From an uncultured Geobacteraceae bacterium (lineage in GTDB: Bacteria; Desulfobacterota; Desulfuromonadia; Geobacterales; Pseudopelobacteraceae): DNA of 64,000 nt. Location: contig CAJAFV010000075.1 in NCBI GenBank assembly GCA_903939115.1, positions 62,001 to 126,000 of the forward strand, written 5' to 3'. Below, piece by piece: positions 54,206 to 62,835 of the stretch. The position numbers were made by a program, and so were the translations under genes. How positions within the stretch are numbered: the first letter of the stretch is position 1; each line of letters opens with the position of its first letter. The notes beneath the pieces were generated by a model that had not been told where the DNA came from, did not search any database, and saw nothing but the letters and a program-made list of their open reading frames with translations.

Positions 54206-56008
54206 ATGCATCACGGTGGAATCTACGCAGAAGAAATAGCCGGAAAAGCCTACGACACCGCACTATTGCGGCGGTTTGCACGCTATGTAGCTCCGTACCG
54301 GCTTGCGATCATGGTCGTGGTGCTGATACTGCCGCTTGTTGCAGCCTGCCGATTGGCGCAACCCTGGATCATCAAACTCGCCATCGACAACCACATTATT
54401 TCCGGAAAGCTTGCCGGGCTTGAAGTTATTGCGCTCGGATTTCTCGGTATCCTGATTGTCGAATCACTCCTCTCTTTTCTGGAAGTATACCTGCTGCAGT
54501 CGGTGGGACAACGGGTCATGTCTGACATGCGTGCGGAACTGTACCGCCACGTCATGCATCTCCCGGTCACCTGGTTCGACCGAGTCCCAACCGGGAGCGC
54601 GGTTACCCGGCTAACCAGCGATATCGAGGTCTTGGGGGAGATGTTTGCTTCCGGCATCATCACCATCATCGGCGACGTCCTGCTGTTAATCGGCATTATC
54701 TCCGTCATGCTCTGGATGAACCTCAAGCTGTCACTGGTGACCTTCTCCGTCCTGCCAGTTCTGCTCTACGTCGCCTACACCTTCAGGCGCCGCATGAGAA
54801 CATCATTCCGGGAGGTCCGGGCGCGCCTCGGGACCATGAACGCCTTCCTCAACGAATGCATTTCCGGTATCAGCATCATCCAGATCTTTAACCGCGAACG
54901 TGATGAAGAGCGCCGCTTCAGCCTGCTGAACGCATCGTATCGTGACGCCAATATGCCGGTCATCTTTTGGGACGCATCACTGTATGCCATGGTAGAGGCA
55001 CTCTCATCAATTGCGGTCGCCCTGATCGTCTGGTACGGCGGCGGGGAGATTTTACAGGGAGCCCTGACCTTCGGGGTTCTGGTCGCCTTCATTCAGTATA
55101 TAGAAAAATTCTTCGGTCCGATCCGCGACCTTTCGGCAAAATATTCGGTCATGCAGGGGGCGATGGCGGCACTGGAGAGGATTTTTGCCTTGCTGGATAC
55201 ACCGGCAAACCCTGTATATAATGAGTCACGGAATATTGATAAAGAAAGGGCAGAAGAGTTGCCTCCTGCCCTCGGCCCTGTTCCCCTCATCGAATTCCGT
55301 GATGTCTCTTTTTCCTATCAGATCGGCAATGATATTCTGAGCGGTTTCAACCTCACCGTCCAGCGTGGTGAGCGGATCGCAATCGTCGGGGAAAGCGGCG
55401 GCGGCAAGACGACTATCACCAGACTGCTGACACGGTTGTACGAAATCGAGCGGGGCAGCATTCTTCTCGCGGGGATCGACATTAGTGAACTCGACCTGGC
55501 AGAGGTCCGCAGCAGAGTCGGCGTGGTTCTCCAGGATCCCTGCCTGTTCGCGGGAAGTATCGAATTCAATATCAGCCTCGGAAACGAGCAGGCCCGACTG
55601 CGTGTCCGTCAGGCCGCTGCGGCTGTTGGTGCCGACCGCTTCATTGAGAGACTGCCGCGTGGCTATGACGAAGAGGTGCGGGAGCGGGGCAGTAACTTCT
55701 CGGTCGGCGAGAAGCAGTTGATATCTTTTGCCCGGGCTGTTGCCTTTGATCCTGAGATACTTGTGCTTGATGAGGCCACCGCCAGCATTGACAGCGCCTC
55801 TGAGCAGATGATTCAGGAGGGGATCACCGGGATGATGCAGGGACGTACCTCGTTGGTAATTGCCCATCGCCTCTCCACTATCCAGAATGCAGACCGGATT
55901 ATCACCATCCAGAATGGTGTCAAGGCCGAAGAGGGTACACATGAAGAGCTGATACGTGCCGGCGGGATATATGCACGGCTTCATCAGCTGCAATTCAAAG
56001 GAATGTAA
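54206..56008 (+). CDS. MsbA-like ABC exporter (fused membrane and ATPase domains)
   Basis: A 600-residue half-transporter. Six membrane helices occupy residues about 30-320; the ATPase domain (about 355-595) has Walker A GESGGGKTTI, Q-loop VLQDPCLFAG, signature FSVGEKQL, Walker B EILVLDEATASID and H-loop IAHRLSTIQ. The family includes MsbA and multidrug/lipid exporters; the signature (FSVGEKQ rather than LSGGQ) is of the BmrC/YheI-type group, which often works as heterodimers, yet no partner gene adjoins. CGAGGA precedes the ATG. Confidence 0.93.
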   Translation: MHHGGIYAEEIAGKAYDTALLRRFARYVAPYRLAIMVVVLILPLVAACRLAQPWIIKLAIDNHIISGKLAGLEVIALGFLGILIVESLLSFLEVYLLQSVGQRVMSDMRAELYRHVMHLPVTWFDRVPTGSAVTRLTSDIEVLGEMFASGIITIIGDVLLLIGIISVMLWMNLKLSLVTFSVLPVLLYVAYTFRRRMRTSFREVRARLGTMNAFLNECISGISIIQIFNRERDEERRFSLLNASYRDANMPVIFWDASLYAMVEALSSIAVALIVWYGGGEILQGALTFGVLVAFIQYIEKFFGPIRDLSAKYSVMQGAMAALERIFALLDTPANPVYNESRNIDKERAEELPPALGPVPLIEFRDVSFSYQIGNDILSGFNLTVQRGERIAIVGESGGGKTTITRLLTRLYEIERGSILLAGIDISELDLAEVRSRVGVVLQDPCLFAGSIEFNISLGNEQARLRVRQAAAAVGADRFIERLPRGYDEEVRERGSNFSVGEKQLISFARAVAFDPEILVLDEATASIDSASEQMIQEGITGMMQGRTSLVIAHRLSTIQNADRIITIQNGVKAEEGTHEELIRAGGIYARLHQLQFKGM

Positions 56009-56078
56009 CCTGCAAACCGATATTGCCTCTCCCCGAAAAAACTGGTACTTTTCATCAAATTACGTTTAGGAGCTACTT

Positions 56079-56918
56079 ATGTGCACAACCTGCGGATGCC
56101 CTTCGACCGATCACGATCACGATCACGACCATAAACACGACCATACCCACGACCATAAACACGACCATACCCACGACCATCAGCAGAGGCACGACAGCGG
56201 ACACGAGCATCCACACAACCACAAAGGCAACCATTCACACGGTCATGGTGCAGAACCGGGCAAGCGGACGACCATTGCTATTGAAGAGGAAATTCTCGGC
56301 AAAAACAACCGTCTGGCCGGCTTTAATCGCGCATTGTTCAAAGACAAGGGCATTTTTGTTTTGAATCTGGTCAGCTCGCCCGGTTCCGGCAAGACAACCC
56401 TTCTGGAGCGGACCTTGAGTGACCTGTCGCACAAGCTTCGCTGTGCCGTCATAGAAGGGGACCAGCAGACTGATAATGATGCCAGGCGCATCGCCGCCAC
56501 CGGAGTTCCGGTGCGACAGATAAACACCGGAGCCGGGTGCCATCTGGACGCCCATATGATCATGCACGGCACCGATGGCTTTGATATGGACAATCTGGAT
56601 CTGCTGCTGATTGAAAATGTCGGCAATCTGGTCTGCCCGGCCGCTTTTGACCTGGGAGAACATCACAAAGTCGCAGTTCTTTCTGTTACCGAAGGTGAGG
56701 ACAAGCCACTCAAATACCCCCAGATGTTCCACAACTCAACCGTCATGCTCCTCAATAAAACCGACCTGCTGCCGCATCTTGATTTTGACGTTGAAAAATG
56801 CAAGGAATATGCGCGCCGTGTAAATCCGGACATCCTCATCTTTGAAGTGTCAGCGCGAAACGGCAACGGCATGGAGGCCTGGTATCAGTGGTTGACGGAT
56901 GGCACGGCAAAAAACTAG
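56079..56918 (+). CDS. hypB: hydrogenase nickel incorporation GTPase HypB
   Basis: A 279-residue SIMIBI-class GTPase with AGGAG before its ATG. The N-terminus has the high-affinity nickel motif CTTCGC (CxxCGC, residues 2-7), then a His/Asp-rich nickel store (about residues 11-60). GTPase motifs: SSPGSGKTTLLE, EGDQQTDNDA, IENVGNLVCPAAFD, LLNKTDLLP. The histidine run is encoded partly by a 24-base tandem repeat around 56130-56180. HypB hands Ni to NiFe hydrogenase with HypA; no hypA lies in the window. Confidence 0.97.
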   Translation: MCTTCGCPSTDHDHDHDHKHDHTHDHKHDHTHDHQQRHDSGHEHPHNHKGNHSHGHGAEPGKRTTIAIEEEILGKNNRLAGFNRALFKDKGIFVLNLVSSPGSGKTTLLERTLSDLSHKLRCAVIEGDQQTDNDARRIAATGVPVRQINTGAGCHLDAHMIMHGTDGFDMDNLDLLLIENVGNLVCPAAFDLGEHHKVAVLSVTEGEDKPLKYPQMFHNSTVMLLNKTDLLPHLDFDVEKCKEYARRVNPDILIFEVSARNGNGMEAWYQWLTDGTAKN

Positions 56919-56950
56919 CATAGATTTTTTACGTCAAAGGGAGTTTTTTA

Positions 56951-58501
56951 GTGACCGATATACTGTTGTTCGCGGTTCTGGCCATATTGGCCGTAATCGT
57001 TGTTCTCATTTTCATGCTCCTGAAAAAATCGGCACAATCGGAGACCTCCTCCGTACTCCCTTCCCGCCTTGATTCTTTAGAGAAAGCGCAGGAAAGGACC
57101 GAAAGAGTTGTCAGAGAGGAAGTTGCCCAGAGTCGGGATGAATTGGGAAAAGCAACGAGAGAGCAGCGCCAGGAACTCACGGAAGCATTTAAAACATTCG
57201 GCGGAGCAGTGGCCCAGCGGATATCTGATGTCGCAGGCGTACAAAAAGGGCAATTGGAGACCTTCTCCGGCCAACTGGCTTCCTTCGCCAAAGCCAGCAC
57301 GGAACAGCTTGATGCCGTTCGAGCAGAGTCTGCTATTGGTGCAAAACACTTGCGGGAAGAGGTTATCGGGGCACTCAAGGGCATTACGGAAGCCACCACC
57401 AATACCATGGGAGAGTTGGCCAATCTCCAGAAGGTGCAACTGGAAGCCATGTCATCGACGATTGGAAACCTCTCTGAATCAAATGAGAAAAAACTGGAAG
57501 CGGTCAGGGTTACGGTAGAAGCAAAGCTTCAGAGCATGCAGACCGACAACGCCAGGCAGCTTGAGCAGATGCGGCATACCGTAGATGAAAAACTCCAGGG
57601 AACGTTGGAGAAGCGTTTGGGAGAATCCTTCAAACAGGTCAGCGAGCGCCTTGAACTGGTACATAAAGGACTTGGCGAGATGCAGTCACTGGCCACTGGC
57701 GTTGGCGACCTTAAAAAAGTGCTGACCAACGTCAAAACCCGTGGGACCTGGGGTGAAGTTCAACTTGGAGCGCTGCTGGAGCAGGTTCTCAATCCTGATC
57801 AATTTGCCACCAATGTATCGACAAAAGGTGGCGGTGAACGCGTCGAGTTTGCGGTAAAACTGCCCGGACAGAGCAGTGACAAGGATGAAATCGTCTGGCT
57901 CCCGATTGATGCCAAGTTCCCGGTTGAAGATTATCAACGCCTTATCGAGGCTCAAGAGAGAGCTGATATTGAAGGAGTGGAAGCTGCAGGGAAACAGCTC
58001 GAAAGCCGGGTCAAGGCGTGTGCGAATGATATCTGCTCAAAGTATTTAAACCCGCCCGACACCACCGATTTCGGTATTCTGTTCTTACCGATTGAGGGGC
58101 TTTTCGCGGAGGTTATCCGCAGGACCGGTCTTACCGAGACGATACAACGGGAGTGCCGTGTTGTCATAGCCGGCCCAACGACCCTGTGGTCTATCTTGAA
58201 CAGCCTGCAGATGGGTTTTCGCACACTCGCCATCCAAAAGCGTTCAAGTGAAGTCTGGAACCTTCTTGCGGCGGTCAAAACCGAGTGGACTAAATATGGC
58301 GACGTTCTGGACGCTGTACAGAAAAAGCTGCACCAGGCGTCAGACACAATTGAGAAGGCTAAAATGAGGTCCAGGGCCATCGGCAGAAAGCTCAAAGACG
58401 TGCAGGAGCTACCTGCCGGCGATGTTACGGCCCTGCTTCCGGTTTCCCTGATTGGTGATGATGAAGAAACCGGTGAGGCCGGGATCTTGACTGATGATTA
58501 A
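56951..58501 (+). CDS. rmuC: DNA recombination protein RmuC
   Basis: A 516-residue protein from a GTG with AAGGGAG before it. It has one N-terminal membrane helix (residues about 4-24), a long coiled coil (about 35-260), and a C-terminal endonuclease-like RmuC domain (GTWGEVQLGALLEQVLNPDQF; WLPIDAKFPVEDYQRL; FLPIEGLFAEVIRRTGL; GPTTLWSILNSLQMGFR). RmuC limits recombination between inverted repeats. It sits between hypB and hypF without an obvious functional tie. Confidence 0.95.
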   Translation: MTDILLFAVLAILAVIVVLIFMLLKKSAQSETSSVLPSRLDSLEKAQERTERVVREEVAQSRDELGKATREQRQELTEAFKTFGGAVAQRISDVAGVQKGQLETFSGQLASFAKASTEQLDAVRAESAIGAKHLREEVIGALKGITEATTNTMGELANLQKVQLEAMSSTIGNLSESNEKKLEAVRVTVEAKLQSMQTDNARQLEQMRHTVDEKLQGTLEKRLGESFKQVSERLELVHKGLGEMQSLATGVGDLKKVLTNVKTRGTWGEVQLGALLEQVLNPDQFATNVSTKGGGERVEFAVKLPGQSSDKDEIVWLPIDAKFPVEDYQRLIEAQERADIEGVEAAGKQLESRVKACANDICSKYLNPPDTTDFGILFLPIEGLFAEVIRRTGLTETIQRECRVVIAGPTTLWSILNSLQMGFRTLAIQKRSSEVWNLLAAVKTEWTKYGDVLDAVQKKLHQASDTIEKAKMRSRAIGRKLKDVQELPAGDVTALLPVSLIGDDEETGEAGILTDD

Positions 58502-58560
58502 AAAAGAACTGCCTGCCCGCACCCTGCCCACATTGAAAACAACTGGAACAACCAATAACA

Positions 58561-60867
58561 ATGCCCGTTATCCGCACGCAGTATAAAATCACTGGCATCG
58601 TCCAGGGAGTCGGTTTCCGACCATTCGTCTACCGGATCGCGCATGACCTGGATCTGACCGGATGGGTACGCAACACTCCAGCAGGCGTTGAGATTGAAGT
58701 TCAAGGCGCTATTGACCGGCTTAACGCTTTTGAGGACGCACTCCAAAACAAACTCCCACCCCTGGCAGTTGTAACATCCCGGACCAGTTCAGACATCGTC
58801 GCCATTGACGGAGAGCGTTTTTTTACCATTCTCGCAAGCGGCACCGGCAGGGCCGATATCCAGATCGCCCCGGATGCGGCTGTCTGCTCTGACTGCCTGA
58901 GAGAAATGAATGACCCGTCCGACCGCCGCTATCGCTACCCGTTCATAACCTGCACCAACTGCGGCCCGCGCTACAGCATCATCACCGGCACCCCGTACGA
59001 CCGTCCCAAAACAACCATGGCCGGTTTTCCACTCTGCCCTGACTGCCGGAGTGAATACGAAAATCCGCTCGACCGGCGCTTTCATGCCCAACCGATCGCC
59101 TGCCACGTCTGCGGACCTCAGGTGAGACTGCTCACCTCTGCCGGTGAGCAGATCACCACACATGACGAAGCGGTTACCCGATCTGTAGAGTTACTTGAAA
59201 GCGGTGCAATCCTCGCGATCAAGGGAATCGGTGGTTACCATCTTGCCGTTGATGCCAGTAACCACGCGGCGGTAGATCGATTGCGGGCGAGAAAAAAGAG
59301 GGATGAAAAGCCGTTTGCCGTCATGGTCGCGTCTCTTGCGGCGGCCCGCGAACTCGCGCTGATGAGCGACATGGAAGAGCGCCTGCTCAGCTCTCCGGAA
59401 GCCCCGATAGTCATTGTTAAAAAGCGTGCCTCCACCCCGCTTTCGCCGTTGATCGCTTCGAATAACGGCTGGCTCGGCCTGATGCTGCCGTATGCACCGC
59501 TGCATCATCTTCTTTTTGCCTCTCACCCTTCATCCCTCACCCCTCATCATTTATTAACCGCTCTCGTCATGACCAGCGGCAACATATCCGACGAACCGGT
59601 GGTTTTTGAAGACCATGTCGCCCTGACCAGTCTGGCAGAAATTGCCGACTACTTCCTGCTCCATGACCGGCCGATTCATATCCGCTGCGATGATTCGGTG
59701 ATGCGCGTTTTTCAGGACCAGCCGCTTTTTTACCGTCGCGCCCGCGGCTATGCTCCGCGAGCAGTAACACTACCCTTTCCGGTCCCGCCGCTTGTGGCGA
59801 CAGGAGCCGAACTTAAGAATGCTATCTGCCTTGCCGATGGGGATCGTGCCGTTCTCAGCCAGCATATCGGCGACCTGCAGAATATCCCCACCTTCGACTC
59901 GTTCGTTCATGCGGTCACGCATCTGTCCGACACACTCGAAATCAAACCGGAGTTAATCGTCTGCGACCTCCATCCCGACTATCTTTCCTCCCGCTTTGCC
60001 GGGGATTCCGGCCTGCCGTGTGTTCAGGTACAGCACCATCATGCTCATATGGCCTCCTGCATGGCTGAAAACAATCTGGATGGTCGCGTCATCGGCATAA
60101 TTTTTGACGGCACCGGTTTTGGCCCCGACGGCACGATCTGGGGGGGTGAATTTCTGGTGGGAGACTATGACGGCTATCACCGCGCCGGACACTTCCGGCC
60201 GGTGCCGATGCCGGGAGGCGATGCCGCCGTGCGTGAGCCGTGGCGTATGACGATGGCCTATCTGTTTCAGGCGCTTGGTGACGATGTTTTTTTGATCGAT
60301 CACCCGGTTGCCCGCATCCTGCCGGAGAGCGAGCAATCCCTGTTCGCCCTGATGCTCCGACGTGGCATAAACTCGCCACTGACATCCAGCTGTGGTCGGT
60401 TGTTCGATGCCGTTGCCGCACTGCTTAACCTCCGGCATTTTGTGTCGTATGATGGCCAGGGGGCGATTGAACTTGAGGCGGTGGCGGAACTGGCAGATCA
60501 AGTGGAGTGTTATTCCTACAACGTAGTGAGCAGCAACGACGCCCCGCTCCAGTTGGACTTTTCTCCACTGTTGACTGATATTGTGCATGACATCAGTAAT
60601 GGCGTAGAAGACTCAATCATCGCCCATCGCTTTCACCAGACCGTTGCCTCGGCCGCAGTCGACATCTGCCTGCGCATCTCCGGCAGTACCGGCCTTGACC
60701 GCATAATTCTCTCTGGCGGTGTTTTTCAGAATCGTCTTTTAAGTGAAATGATATATACTGCCTTAGTCAACCGGGGGCTACAGGTGTTTACCCATCGTCT
60801 GGTACCACCAAACGACGGCGGCATCGCCTTGGGACAAGCTGCTATCGCAGGAAGGAGAAAGAACTGA
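58561..60867 (+). CDS. hypF: carbamoyltransferase HypF
   Basis: A 768-residue maturation enzyme that builds the CN ligands of NiFe hydrogenase from carbamoyl phosphate. Domains: acylphosphatase (about 1-92; VQGVGFRPFVYRIA), two zinc fingers (about 105-195; CSDC/CTNCGPR and CPDC/CHVCGP), YrdC-like (about 205-385), and the Kae1-like C-terminal domain (about 400-768; QHHHAHMASCMAE, IIFDGTGFGPDGTIWGGEF, LSGGVFQN). A short insertion SHPSSLTPHHLL (about residues 321-332) is encoded by a heptanucleotide-like repeat. The gene leads hypC and hypD. Confidence 0.97.
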   Translation: MPVIRTQYKITGIVQGVGFRPFVYRIAHDLDLTGWVRNTPAGVEIEVQGAIDRLNAFEDALQNKLPPLAVVTSRTSSDIVAIDGERFFTILASGTGRADIQIAPDAAVCSDCLREMNDPSDRRYRYPFITCTNCGPRYSIITGTPYDRPKTTMAGFPLCPDCRSEYENPLDRRFHAQPIACHVCGPQVRLLTSAGEQITTHDEAVTRSVELLESGAILAIKGIGGYHLAVDASNHAAVDRLRARKKRDEKPFAVMVASLAAARELALMSDMEERLLSSPEAPIVIVKKRASTPLSPLIASNNGWLGLMLPYAPLHHLLFASHPSSLTPHHLLTALVMTSGNISDEPVVFEDHVALTSLAEIADYFLLHDRPIHIRCDDSVMRVFQDQPLFYRRARGYAPRAVTLPFPVPPLVATGAELKNAICLADGDRAVLSQHIGDLQNIPTFDSFVHAVTHLSDTLEIKPELIVCDLHPDYLSSRFAGDSGLPCVQVQHHHAHMASCMAENNLDGRVIGIIFDGTGFGPDGTIWGGEFLVGDYDGYHRAGHFRPVPMPGGDAAVREPWRMTMAYLFQALGDDVFLIDHPVARILPESEQSLFALMLRRGINSPLTSSCGRLFDAVAALLNLRHFVSYDGQGAIELEAVAELADQVECYSYNVVSSNDAPLQLDFSPLLTDIVHDISNGVEDSIIAHRFHQTVASAAVDICLRISGSTGLDRIILSGGVFQNRLLSEMIYTALVNRGLQVFTHRLVPPNDGGIALGQAAIAGRRKN
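59515..59552 (+). repeat. heptanucleotide-like tandem repeat inside hypF
   Basis: TCACCCT-TCATCCC-TCACCCC-TCATCAT (59522-59549) is four imperfect 7-base units. It lies between the conserved YAPLHHLL-type stretch and ALVMTSGN of HypF and encodes the extra SHPSSLTPHH. The total is a whole number of codons with the flanks, so HypF stays in frame. Confidence 0.7.
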
Positions 60868-60868
60868 T

Positions 60869-61099
60869 ATGTGTCTTGGCGTACCTATGAAGATTTTAAG
60901 CAGAGATGGTGACACTGTTGTCGCCGAAGTTGATGGTGTGCAGAAAGAGGCCAGCATCATGCTGCTGGGGGAAGACGTTGCGATCGGTGATTATGTCATT
61001 ATCCATGCCGGGTTTGCCATATCCAAACTGGATGAGGAATATGCTGAAGAGACAATCCGCCTGATGCGGGAAGTGTATTCAGATGAGGATATGGCATGA
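60869..61099 (+). CDS. hypC: hydrogenase maturation chaperone HypC
   Basis: A 76-residue HypC/HupF protein starting MCLGVPMKIL; the essential Cys2 is present. It carries the Fe(CN)2CO unit with HypD and delivers it to the hydrogenase large subunit. The ATG follows the hypF stop by one base and the stop overlaps hypD by four bases. Confidence 0.97.
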   Translation: MCLGVPMKILSRDGDTVVAEVDGVQKEASIMLLGEDVAIGDYVIIHAGFAISKLDEEYAEETIRLMREVYSDEDMA

Positions 61100-62235
61100 C
61101 AGGAGATGTAACAGGGGACATGACCCACGAAATAAAGCACGGCATGAAATTCCAGGATGAATTCCGGGACAAGTCACTGGTGCAAAACATGGCGGCCAAT
61201 ATCCGCCGCATGGCTGAGAAACTCTCCTCATCGGTCAACTTCATGGAGGTCTGCGGGACCCACACCATGTCGATCTATCAGTACGGCATCCGCTCGCTGC
61301 TCCCAGAAAATGTCCGATTGGTATCAGGTCCCGGCTGTCCGGTATGTGTTACGCCTATAGGCTATGTCGACAAAGCAATAGCGTGCACAGCCGACCCGAA
61401 CACTATCGTCGCCACCTTTGGCGACATGCTGCGCGTCCCGGGGAGCCATGCGTCGCTCATGGAGCAGCGGGCCGGCGGCGCCGATATCCGTATCGTCTAT
61501 TCGCCACTTGACGCCGTTGCAGTGGCGAAAAGTAATCCGGAACGTCGCGTGGTATTTCTGGGGGTCGGCTTTGAAACAACCGCCCCGACGATTGCCGTCA
61601 GCATTCTCGAAGCCGCCCGCCTCGGCCTGAAAAATTATTGCGTACTGGCATCACACAAAACCATGCCGGTACCGATGGATATTCTGAGCGGCGATCCGGA
61701 ACTGAACCTCAATGGCTACCTCTGCCCCGCGCATGTCAGCACCGTTATCGGCGGAAACGCCTACAGACCGCTGGCGGAAAAGTACCGCATCCCCTGTGTT
61801 GTTACTGGATTTGAGCCTGCTGACGTGATGCAGGGAATTGAGATGCTGCTGGCACAGACACTACATGGAGAAAGCACGGTCGAGATTCAGTACAGCCGTG
61901 CCGTGTCATGGGAAGGAAATCCAAAGGCGCAGGCGATTCTCCGGCAGATCTTTGCACCGTGCGATGCGGTCTGGCGCGGATTGGGCGTGTTACCCGGCAG
62001 CGGCTTGGCCATCAGGGCTGAGTTTGCCGAATTTGATGCGGAGCAGGTTCTGCCGCTTGACGTACCGGAAGCGGTTGAAAACCGGGCCTGTCTCTGCGGA
62101 GAGGTCCTTAAAGGTAAGCTGGCGCCATTCAACTGCCCGCTCTTTGCCACTGCCTGTACTCCTGAGTCGCCAGTTGGTGCCTGTATGGTTTCCAGTGAAG
62201 GCACCTGTGCTGCAGCCTATAAGTACGGCAGATAA
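61096..62235 (+). CDS. hypD: hydrogenase maturation scaffold HypD
   Basis: A 379-residue iron-sulfur protein on which the Fe(CN)2CO group is assembled with HypC. Motifs: FMEVCGTHTMSIYQYGI (about residue 53), VSGPGCPVCVTP (about 78), FGDMLRVPGS, GVGFETTAPT and the C-terminal Cys set CLCGEVLKGKLAPFNCPLF through CTPESPVGACMVSSEGTC. The start overlaps hypC as ATGA; the first 15 residues are loosely repetitive. hypE, which usually follows hypD, is absent here. Confidence 0.97.
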   Translation: MTGDVTGDMTHEIKHGMKFQDEFRDKSLVQNMAANIRRMAEKLSSSVNFMEVCGTHTMSIYQYGIRSLLPENVRLVSGPGCPVCVTPIGYVDKAIACTADPNTIVATFGDMLRVPGSHASLMEQRAGGADIRIVYSPLDAVAVAKSNPERRVVFLGVGFETTAPTIAVSILEAARLGLKNYCVLASHKTMPVPMDILSGDPELNLNGYLCPAHVSTVIGGNAYRPLAEKYRIPCVVTGFEPADVMQGIEMLLAQTLHGESTVEIQYSRAVSWEGNPKAQAILRQIFAPCDAVWRGLGVLPGSGLAIRAEFAEFDAEQVLPLDVPEAVENRACLCGEVLKGKLAPFNCPLFATACTPESPVGACMVSSEGTCAAAYKYGR

Positions 62236-62239
62236 CTAC

Positions 62240-62827
62240 ATGTCCTTTCCTGCTCACATTTTCGCCGGCTTTTCACTCGGTTTTTACCACCGCCACTCAT
62301 TGCGGCAGTTGCTTGACAGTACTCCATTGAATTCAAACATTTTGGAACTTGATCCGAAGGAGCTGCAATTAACTGGAGTCGCAGCCCTGGCGCTCGATTT
62401 TGACGGTGTCCTTGCTCATCACGGCGCTCCTGTGCCAGATCCCGCAGCAATCGCATGGATGAAGCGGTGTGAAACCATCTTTGGTGGTAACAAAATTTTC
62501 ATCCTTTCCAACAAACCGACTGACGAGCGGAAGCAATGGTTCGCCGCAAACTTCGCCGCCATGCGCTTTATCTCAGGAGTACGCAAGAAACCATACCCGG
62601 ACGGTCTTAACAAAACAGGGGAACTCATCGGAGTTCCCCTCTCTTCAATTTTGATGGTCGATGACCGCCTGCTGACCGGCTGTCTGGCTGCACTGGTTGC
62701 CGGTGCCCGCCCCTGCTACATCCGCCGCCCCTCTGTTTCATTTAAATATCGCCCCGTTGCTGAACTGTTCTTCTGGTTGCTGCGAACGACAGAACGGCTG
62801 TTTGTACGGTTGGCTTCTCTATTCTGA
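62240..62827 (+). CDS. YqeG-like HAD phosphatase (subfamily IIIA)
   Basis: A 195-residue protein from ATG 62240, four bases after hypD. HAD motif I is LALDFDGVLAHHG, motif II is FILSNKPT, motif III is the K/DD pair in RKKPYPD and ILMVDDRLLTG. The opening FAGFSLGFYHRHSLRQLLDS and hydrophobic C-terminal stretch are unusual; YqeG proteins are commonly shorter (about 170). It probably hydrolyses a small phosphate ester. The operon position after hypD may be incidental. Confidence 0.8.
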   Translation: MSFPAHIFAGFSLGFYHRHSLRQLLDSTPLNSNILELDPKELQLTGVAALALDFDGVLAHHGAPVPDPAAIAWMKRCETIFGGNKIFILSNKPTDERKQWFAANFAAMRFISGVRKKPYPDGLNKTGELIGVPLSSILMVDDRLLTGCLAALVAGARPCYIRRPSVSFKYRPVAELFFWLLRTTERLFVRLASLF

Positions 62828-62835
62828 ATGGTGCG

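Noticed and set aside
56109-56240. CRISPR-like short repeats
   Set aside because: They are in-frame tandem codons for the HypB histidine stretch, with no spacers.
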